Source: Streblospio benedicti (taxonomy: Eukaryota > Annelida > Polychaeta > Spionida > Spionidae). From it: a DNA stretch of 64,000 nt. The notes under the pieces are model-generated. The model made no database searches and was not told the DNA's origin. It saw nothing but the letters and a program-made list of their open reading frames with translations. The stretch lies in contig CM032661.1 of the NCBI GenBank assembly GCA_019095985.1, forward strand, positions 21,442,668 through 21,506,667, written 5' to 3'. The position numbers were made by a program, and so were the translations under genes. Of this stretch, positions 56,001-64,000 are shown piece after piece (position 1 is the first letter of the stretch; each line of letters begins with the position of its first letter).

Positions 56001-59000
56001 CTCATGAACCAGCCACTGTGATGACGTAGACGAGGAAATGATTTAGTCTCTATCAATGTTTGTGTAAAAAGTGCCAATAATGCATTGTAAAAGTCACACG
56101 ATTTTGTTTGTTTGTCTAAGTATTACCTACACTTCATAGACAGCCGTAGCAGTGTATGGTAAAGACTGGACTGTGGTGTTGTGTATAGGCCTATCAACTG
56201 CTTAATTTGTCTATGTTGCCATGCATATACAGATTAACAATTAGCTATAGCCCTAAACTTCCGAGTTAATCCCAGGATAAATTTTGGGCACATCCGGCAA
56301 TACTGCCTCCCTGCTGTCTCTCTATTGTCAAAAAACTCATAGAGACCGAGAGTATTAGTGCGTGTCTAGGGTACGGTGAAAGAGCGATAGCAGTATTTGT
56401 ATTCAGGCAGTAAGGTAGTAAAAGTTAATTTGACATGTTAGACTTCCGGACAAATCAGCAATAGGCTGGTCGTACTGAACCTACTTTATGGATGTACGTC
56501 ATTACTTGCCGTATACACCGCAGACAGGATAAATCGTACTGTCCGCACCGCCGGTTCTGCCCCTAGCTTAGTTTTTCAGCACACTAAATTGCCCCACCCG
56601 TTCACTCACGATACCATTTACATGAAAACATTACCATAAATGCATATAGTGACTTTTTCAGACGAGCCAATAAGCAGTGATAACAGCCTATCAGAGTCTT
56701 TTGAATTGGGCGACCATAGCCAGGTCAGACACCAGCTAGAAATCATGTCTGTGACCTTTACAATTAAGCGTATGGTGTTAAAAATAACTACAACACTAAT
56801 CTCAAGCTACTAACGTCACCCACTGTGTGATCATCACCAGGCTTGTCTGCGGTGGCTCAGTGTATAGCAGATTAGTTTGCATTCATAACACTGGTCTCGA
56901 TCCATGACATGTCCTGGCGGCACTCACCTGACGTCCTCCGCGTCCCACGTCAGGTTTCCAGCCAGACGCAAGGATGTTGTGTTGGTGGAGCCCTGCAAGA
57001 GGCCGCCAGCCGCCGCGGGGTCAGCGTCTTTCCCTTCCAGCTCTACTGTCAGGACGGCTGAGGCCAGCATATTTCCTACGATGTTCCCGATCTGGAGGAG
57101 GGAGCGAATGAGTTAGAAAATAGCCTTCATTGCCACTGATAGACAACCAACACCAGAGTTTGAAATGATTAGTTAGAGAGGTGACATGCTTTTTATTACA
57201 AAGTAAATATGTCTAAACATATATGAAATATATGTCTATCATCCACAAATGAACTTGCAACTTAGTCGACATTTTTTTTTAAATCTACACAATCCAAAAA
57301 ATCCAAGTCAAACTACAATGTATGATTGTCTTAAGTAGAATACGGCATTATATAATGTAATATCTCTTTGCATTGGATGGAAAGATGCACACCAGCATGC
57401 ACTATAGGAAATATATACCAGACAGTCACACCATGATATTGAGGTTACGCGCAGTATCGCACCAATCAACCTCTCTCACCAGCATCATTACCTCACCCAT
57501 ATCACCAGCATCATTCCCTCACCCCTCTCACCAGCATCAGTATCTCACCCCCATCACCAGCACCAGTACTCCCCTCCCCTCTCACCAGCATTACGACGAG
57601 GAAGGTCCCGTTGAAGAGCGCCAGTACGGCCTCTGGAGCGCGCGCCGTCACCGCCGCGTACGTGGCGCCCAGAGACGTCACGTACGTGCCCTGCCGCGTC
57701 GAGAGAGGAAACATGGTCTCATTAGTATCGTTGCATTTTAATATTTATCACATTCACGAGCGTATGATTGCTAAGAACCTACTTAACCAGACTTAGAAAA
57801 GTTCCGAAGGAGTGCAATTTGATGAAAAATATTACGCTTTTAAGTATTTATATGGAAATGTGCATTATGACTTCCAATCAAGATAATATCTATTATGTGA
57901 CCACGTATTACATAGTGAGGCCGTTGCTCGTGATCACAAGCATTTATATTGTAAGGAGACTAACAGCATAAAGAGACATATAACTGGTGGAACCTCATGT
58001 GGACCTGCGTGGTCATTGGTAGAGTTCTGCAATATTTTCTCTGAATCAAACAGACGAGAAATACTGTAGATTCTCTGATATTTTAACCTTTTTTAACCTC
58101 AATTGTAAAAAGTGTATATACATCTCCTTTTCTATGGCTATAATATAGCTGAAATAAATCTTATCTTATCTTATCTTATCTTATCTTATCCTATCTTATG
58201 TTTCATCGTCAATTACATGGAAAGAAGCTGAAAATGTGCAGCCAAAATCACACCTGTGCTGTCCACAGATGCGCCATGGAGAGCCCGAGTAGAAGCGAGG
58301 CTGGCACGAGCGACACGAAGCTTGGGTAGAAGTTGGCGCCAGTGTACAGCACGTGACCCAGACACGACCAGACCATCACGTACCTGGAACAAATGAGATA
58401 ATTGCCTCGATATCTATGGCTACAGATAATATTTACTATATATAATATTTGATATATGCATGTTACTTGTATATATCACACTGTTGCAGCATGTGGAACG
58501 TGGTGCTGTATTAATAAGTATCATTCTAAGTATCATTCTCTTCTGACCTTGACCATAGAAATGGTTACTTATTCCTTGGAAATGTGCCATACCACACGAC
58601 GGACCACGACGGTTTTACCTTCCAAATTCATCAGAATACACGCCAGTGGGTATTTACTATTAGGACCTTCTTACACGATGATGTGCTATTCAACGCAATG
58701 ATTCTTATAGCCACTCTCAATTTGTTTAGTCCCGTGTAGTTGCCCTTTCGTCCGTTCTGCCCAACCTAACACGTCCGTGTCATTACTATCATTTCAGCAA
58801 CTCCTACCCCGGAACACTCACTTAGGCGTGACTCGTGGCACGATGGAGGCGGCGAAGAAACAGCCGACCACGAAGCTGGCGTAGACGCAGGCCAGCGAGA
58901 TGAGCCCCAGGTTCTGCAGGAGAGACGCTCATCATAGCCACGTTTTACAGAAAACTGGTGTAGTATTAGAAGATGCTAGAAGCTATACATCTAGAATAAT

Positions 59001-60895
59001 TAAATTTTCAGTTGAAGCAGAGGCTATGCTGTTTCAAGCACAATCATGCCTTGACATTTTGTTGGTGTAGCAGTTATAAATTGGCTGGGTTACTGTCGAA
59101 AGCTAAAACAGCAAGACGACTTCACGAAAGCTTGATATTACTAAGTCACTATTCACCACGCTCTTCGCTTTTTATGGCAAGAATCAAATGTTTGGTACTT
59201 GATCCAACAGTAAAAAAAGGCGCTTACCCTGTCGTGATTGATGCTGCTCTGGAGGTTCCTCAGGGCGAAGAAGGCGGTGTAGACGCAGAAGAAGCCGGCG
59301 CAGAGCACGACGAGGTTGCGGGTGTAGGCGGCGCGCAGCTTGGCGGCCTGCCGGGTCTCGGGCACGGCGCCGGCGCTGCCCGGCGGGGACAGCCGGGCTG
59401 ACAGCGGCGGCGGCGTGAGCTCCTCCAGACTGCGCTTCACCTGACAGTGAGGATTGTTAGGAAAATTGTTATTTGGTGACGTTGATTATAGTTGACGAGA
59501 AGGATTGCATTTAATACAGCTTGTAAAAAAAGGGAAGGCACAAATGTTGTTATTTTTAAAGAGGTATTTTTGGTGTAATGATATGAATATTCTGAGCCAT
59601 CGCCATCCAAGCATCCACCACAACAAACAGCTAACCTACCAACCAGCCAAACAAACAAAGAAAACAAATCACACACAAAACCAACCAAACAACAAACCTA
59701 ACTCATCTCCTTGTACACAACTATTTACTATTTTAGTGATGTCCCTGGGAAACTGGGCGATCTAGTTTTCTCAGTTTCTTTTGTAAGGCTGTCCTCAAAC
59801 TGCCCAGTGTTGAATGGAATAGATTCATTAGGTTTCTTTTGTACAATTACATTTTTTTGCATTGATCGTGCCCAGTGTGGTGGTGTGTATTTTTCGGTGA
59901 TCAAGTCAATCACCATGTCATTGACAAATAACATTCCGTACCTGCTCTAGCGTCTGTGTGAGCAGCTGGCGGCCCGTGCTCAGGGCCTTGGCTGTCTCCG
60001 CCTGCTCGGCCGCGGCCACCGCCTCTGTGCTGGGAGAGTCCGCCACCTGCATGGACGCCTTGTGGGGGCCTGCGGGCAGATCTTGGTGTTTATATGTGCT
60101 TCAGTTTCCTTTGAGTGGAGTGTCTTGGGACTAAAACTGTGGGCTCAACATTATTGTGAGCAATATTTAATTATATCAATGGTCCCGGAGTAACATATAT
60201 AACCCTTTTTCACCGTATTCGTATTTACATTTACATGTACATTATCATATTCTATATGAAAAACACGGGGGACAATACGTATATGTCACGTGAGAAATGC
60301 ACTTCTTTGACGTGACCTCTATATATCACACACAGGTCTACCATTGGCAGGTTGTCAGAAAAGGAGAGGTGCGCTTCAGGTAGCCTATCCCATGGGTTTC
60401 CTACGCCCGATCAACAGCGAGCATGCCAAAAGTCCCCTGGATCTGCCTATGCATATAGTAGACTCTATTTATATAATTATTAATACCATCCAAAGTAGAT
60501 TTATACACTCAACTGGTCTCAATAAAAAGATAGACGTGGTCTTACTTGGAAGTTTGACCACGGAAACACTATACGGGCAAAACATACAACACAAGCTACA
60601 TACCCGGCATCTCCCCGCCGGAGCCGTCCGTGCCCTGTAGGTCAGCCGAGGACGTCCTCAGCAGGTCCGCCATGCTGCTCTCACAGCTGCTTCCCACCAC
60701 CACCGCCACCCCGACCCCGCCGCTAGCAGACGACACGTCCTCGTCCTCGTCGTCCTCTAGGTCGAAGCGGTCCTCGGCGGGCACGCTGTCCGGCGAGTCG
60801 AGCACCGAGTGCTCGCTGTCGTCTGCCCCGCGAGCCGGCGAGGTCGCCGCGGCCCCCGTGAACAGGTCGCCCAGGCCCCGTCCCAGACGCTTCAT
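50044..60895 (-). CDS. UNC-93 homolog A-like MFS membrane protein (13 coding exons, exon 9 interrupted by a LINE)
   Basis: Exons: 60895-60604, 60069-59942, 59440-59228, 58913-58822, 58383-58254, 57690-57586, 57091-56928, 55899-55769, 55266-55082 (its end lost to an insertion), 53173-53038, 51945-51772, 50786-50624, 50128-50044; about 665 codons. After an acidic N-terminus of about 150 residues come the hydrophobic segments of the UNC-93 branch of the major facilitator superfamily. Family landmarks: ALRNLQSSI, SLLLGLSMAHLWTAQ, LGACGAS, GLQEAFVYG, FVTCPLGVHMVGYAMVCFSG, GVCDGVWQTQ and QEAAFASLRLWEAAGF. Two N-glycosylation sequons lie at about residues 357 and 366. UNC-93 in worms regulates a two-pore K+ channel; UNC93A's cargo is unclear. 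The last exon is chosen over an in-frame TGA after exon 12 because a GTGAGA donor overlaps it and a phase-matched exon follows. Confidence 0.9.
50821..50845. repeat. (GA)n microsatellite
   Basis: About 10 GA units in intron 11 of the UNC-93-like gene. Confidence 0.9.
53461..53475 (-). other. Stranded 3' remnant of UNC-93 exon 9
   Basis: On the minus strand these bases read GGT GAC GTC ACT CGG followed at once by GTGAGG, a good splice donor. The codons give G-D-V-T-R, which is what the family has before the intron (EYTR or DFTK before SYVTC/AFVSC). Joined to the main part of exon 9 at 55085 upward they restore the expected EAFVYG-DVTR ending. The LINE lies between the two pieces. Confidence 0.75.
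53482..55085 (+). mobile_element. 5'-truncated non-LTR retrotransposon (LINE) inserted in UNC-93 exon 9
   Basis: The plus strand encodes a reverse-transcriptase region with IDYEKAFDR, GVRQGCILSPKLFNLYAE, RFADDTALM (the catalytic F-A-D-D box), KFKYLGQQI and a C-terminal WLFRKMLRISYQD...FFGHVIRNDG...GRPRRQW region, typical of non-LTR elements. The endonuclease half is missing. The reading frame has one internal stop (near 54099) and an insertion of about 17 bases around 54692 that shifts frame. The element stops directly at its ORF stop codon (55082-55084) with no visible 3' UTR, and the next bases are UNC-93 exon 9 on the other strand. CCATAG (53474-53479) and CCGTAG (55086-55091) look like an aged target-site duplication. 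The clade is not certain. Confidence 0.88.
57470..57595 (-). repeat. Minisatellite built from the exon 6 splice donor of the UNC-93-like gene
   Basis: On the minus strand the unit ATGCTGGTGAGAG recurs about five times with a period near 26 bases: at the true exon 6 end (57586) and again at about 57560, 57532, 57508 and 57484 with some divergence. The exon/intron boundary itself is the first unit. The unit at 57532 keeps a full CTG|GTGAGA donor and is 54 bases further on, in frame. Confidence 0.7.
58155..58199. repeat. (TTATC)n microsatellite
   Basis: About eight TTATC units in intron 5 of the UNC-93-like gene. Confidence 0.9.
60358..60470. repeat. Short dispersed repeat in UNC-93 intron 1
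   Basis: CGCCCGATCAACAGCGAGCATGCC resembles the GGGCGATCGATAGCGGACATGCC block at 53551-53574, and CTGGATCTGCCTATG resembles 4874-4889. Family unknown. Confidence 0.4.
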
Positions 60896-61099
60896 GATGC
60901 CGGGCGATTAAAAGATGCTGCTGGAAGAATATGTACGGGTACTGTATGTTAAGAATGGCTACTGCATGCAGAATAGCATCTGCAATAAGACCACCTTTGG
61001 TAGCATAAACAACCAACAGTGTTTCACGCCAGTTTAAAGGTTCCACCAACATACGTATAACTGGTATTAAAAGAGAAGCAGTCTCTCGCATGGTCCCCT

Positions 61100-64000
61100 C
61101 AGGTTTGAGACAGCTATAGAAATGTCTTACTATAGTGGTGGTCTCAAATAGAGGCGGTCTTTCTTTTTAGCTTTCTGCATTTATACCACTGGCCCAGTGA
61201 CCCTACTTGATATGTCTCATTAACTGTTTTGTGGCATAATTCTCACCTAACCTATACCTAACCACCGTATGCCTGTCTGCCCACGCTCATATTTTTCAAA
61301 CACATGTCATTAGCAGTTCAGTAGATAGGGAACTTCCCCCCCAACGACCAATACTTCTTCCCTACACCCAGAACTATATATAGCGGTAAATATTAACAGA
61401 AAGTTAGTACCATACGTGCACAACCCAGCTGCGTTATATCATTTCCTCAGCTTTATATTATTTCTACGAAATTCCGACCATTGCACCAAGTGCAATGCAT
61501 ACAGACTGGATTTGCTATGGACTGTGCGCACTAATTTAAGAGTTTGCGTAGCGAATGTAAATACGTCATGTCTAGCCTTTCGATATTTAGATAGCCGTTG
61601 TGCCTTTTACACGTATAAAATCCGTATACCTAAGTGCCTGTTTGGGCTTAAAGTATGCTTAAAGATACCATAGCAATTACAAGAGCAAAATCGACTGTGC
61701 AAAGTCCCCTAGGGATGGACAAATCCATTTGAGAACTGTCAGTGACAACTACCCCATCAATGCTAGGAACCCACGAGGAGGCTAGCGCATCAATATGTGA
61801 TTACTTCGACTATACATTGAGTTTGTCATTACACCATCCTTAATGCCAATCAATGAAACTGCAGTAGAACCTATCCAACGACTTGACTCAAGTGGTCTTA
61901 AAACGCTCAATGGACTGTATGAGATTGCATGTATTGTGTTATTGTAATCTACTTTTTCATTTAAGTCTGGTACTAAGTGCGAACTTATGAACCACATTAT
62001 GAACCACATGCTATAGAAGTGACTTTTCACATGTTCTACTTATGTTGGTCTCTTTATCAGTTAATAGAGGTTCGGGACTGCTAGTAAATGACTCATTACA
62101 GAGGTGGTCTATTCACACCGGTGGTCCTAATGCAGTTACGGGTCTATCTCTGAATTTGTTTAGGCCAGTTTGATATAACCGAGGCCCACAGTTTCTAGTA
62201 TGCAAAATAATATTGCATTTTTGTATCCAGACATCGACGAAAGAAGAGAGAAAAAATGAGTCCGAGCAAGTCTATAGACAAAAACGGGGCAACGTTGACC
62301 ACATAGTAATATCAAGCCACATCTCTCAAGCCTGACTTGGTTACAGGGAAATATACGTCTATTAAGTTGGTTTTCTCTTCGATGCATCTACATCGCAGTA
62401 TGAATAAACGTGCCCTTTGTGGGTCCCACACACTTTGTGAGAAATTTATATTATGACCACTTTTGTAGGGAAAATAAGTATGTAGACCTCTACACCATTT
62501 ATCATTTATGTTTTATGTTAGTGTTGGTGGGTTTTGTATAACTGTTATTTGGTGCATGAGCGATGAAATATAGATGTATAAAACAAATGTGCATATGACC
62601 AGCATTTTTTTTTTTTTTTTTTTTTTTTTAATTATATTTTTGGAAGTGTGCCATGGGAGAAACGACTGAAAACCGAAAGACGCGATCAATGAAACCAAAA
62701 CAATTAGAGTAATGTGGGATCTCTTGACCCGTAGGACCGTGTAGTGACTTTCTTACAATATGTGTTTTGTCATCATAGATACTCCTGCAGCAAGCGCATG
62801 AAGCGTACGCTCGATATTAATACGCACTCTGTTATGACGGTGATTCGTGGCTTATGGGTGCTTACTATTGATTCTCCTCCAATAAAAAGAGGCAGACGAT
62901 GTGGGGTAGGGAAAACACAGTAGAGCCCCCCCCCCCAAATAAAACCACACCTGGATCGAGACCACCTCTCTAGATAAAAGGCGATTCCTCACGACCCCAA
63001 AACTTTCGCAAAGTGACCACTTTAAAACCTCTATAAAGAGACCACCTCTATATAGATAATCACTTGAGGACAGTGCCACATGTGATTCGCATGGAGAGGT
63101 TTTAACGTTACTGTATATTGAGCACAAGACAACTCATCCGTGATGAGCACAGTGAGCTGTAATGGTTGCTGCTTGAGTGACTCTCATCATGGTGGCGTTA
63201 ACGGTAATGATTGAGTAGGTCTATTGGGCCGTATTTAGATGAAATGTTACCATTACAAATATGGTCATCTTACCTCATGGCCCCGCGAATAAGGTATTCT
63301 TTGAAAAGGTTGATCTTACAAATAGGACAAGTTCTTTTTATACTTCTTGCAGATGGAGGGCTTGAATAGTATAAGGATACATATACATATTCAGTTGTTG
63401 GTTCTATGTCGCACAATTTAGCGTTGGTTTCTGTAATTTACGGCTAGTGGACATAGAAAATCCTTACGTACAAATGTTAAGTTTATGAAGAAACATGTAT
63501 TCATATTGATCTACAATGATAAATTAGTCAACTTTTATAACGTAGAACAATTATACGGAATACTGTTAATCTATATGTAAATGCTCTTTGAACTTTGAAA
63601 TATGTGAGGCAATGATGGAACGAGTCAATTTACATTCAAAAGAGTAGCCTTATTCACTACAACACACACGATAGTTATCACACCCAGGAGAACGTTTGTC
63701 AAAAAGAAGTATGCAGCTTCACTTTTATATGGTGCAAGAGACATGCGCGTAATGCCACATTAACTTAATTTACATTTGCCCCGCAACTCTTTCTTTAACA
63801 CGCCTGATGAGGTTGAACAGAGAGTGACAAAGATATAACGCGATAACAAAAGAGGCTGATGGGTGCATCCGATAAAACGCTCTATGGACTTTTTCCTAAG
63901 TGCCATTTGGTGTAGTTCAGCTATATTGGTGTGTGTTTTTGAGTGACTCAAATGGGCACGTGATGCATGTTGAATGAGTCACCAAAAGATATTACAGAGG
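61100..64000. other. No gene seen; diffuse GTGGTCTC/GAGACCAC repeat
   Basis: Upstream flank of the UNC-93-like gene. Blocks such as GTGGTGGTCTCAAATAGAGG (61134), AGAGGTGGTCTATTCACACC (62099), and CGCAAAGTGACCACTTTAAA with AAGAGACCACCTCTATATAG (63007-63056) are copies, in both orientations, of one decayed repeat. A poly-T run lies at about 62605-62629. Confidence 0.45.

Overview
The window is animal nuclear DNA: AT-rich, intron-rich, and full of nested transposon debris. It has GT-AG introns, SINEs, LINE fragments, MITEs, long microsatellites and one 100-base assembly gap. No operons, phage or CRISPR are visible. The proteins are typical of bilaterians and the repeat load suggests a marine invertebrate. 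I cannot name the phylum.

Four host genes can be reconstructed exon by exon. (1) CFAP20, plus strand, 11554-13630, 5 coding exons, almost identical to the human protein as I remember it. (2) A 13-exon gene on the minus strand, 25637 down to 19007, 935 codons. Its N-terminus resembles the shelterin protein TIN2 (TINF2) and its C-terminus carries four or five C2H2-type zinc fingers; every intron phase agrees, so this reads as one gene. (3) DUS2, tRNA-dihydrouridine synthase 2, minus strand, 37948 down to 30793, 14 coding exons, with catalytic Cys and C-terminal dsRNA-binding domain. (4) An UNC-93-like MFS membrane protein, minus strand, 60895 down to 50044, 13 coding exons with very GC-rich third positions. 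A LINE has inserted into its ninth exon.

Layout: 1-11 kb is repeat territory (inverted-repeat elements, LINE remnant, tRNA-like SINE pieces, GT microsatellite). CFAP20 lies at 11.5-14.2 kb. At 16.8-18.6 kb a LINE 3' end sits inside a foldback element. The TIN2-like/zinc-finger gene fills 19.0-25.6 kb. SINEs and a 1.5 kb TIR element lie at 25.7-30.7 kb. DUS2 follows to 38 kb. A nest of non-autonomous DNA transposons occupies 38.3-47 kb, including a scaffold gap flanked by a duplicated sequence. The UNC-93-like gene spans 50.0-60.9 kb. I see no gene in 61-64 kb.

The four genes do not form a pathway: cilia, telomere-type chromatin, tRNA modification and membrane transport. The most notable points are the TIN2-like domain fused to zinc fingers, a thrice-repeated CLSP motif in its linker, the LINE that splits an UNC-93 coding exon, an extra in-frame DUS2 exon, and a splice donor that has expanded into a minisatellite.
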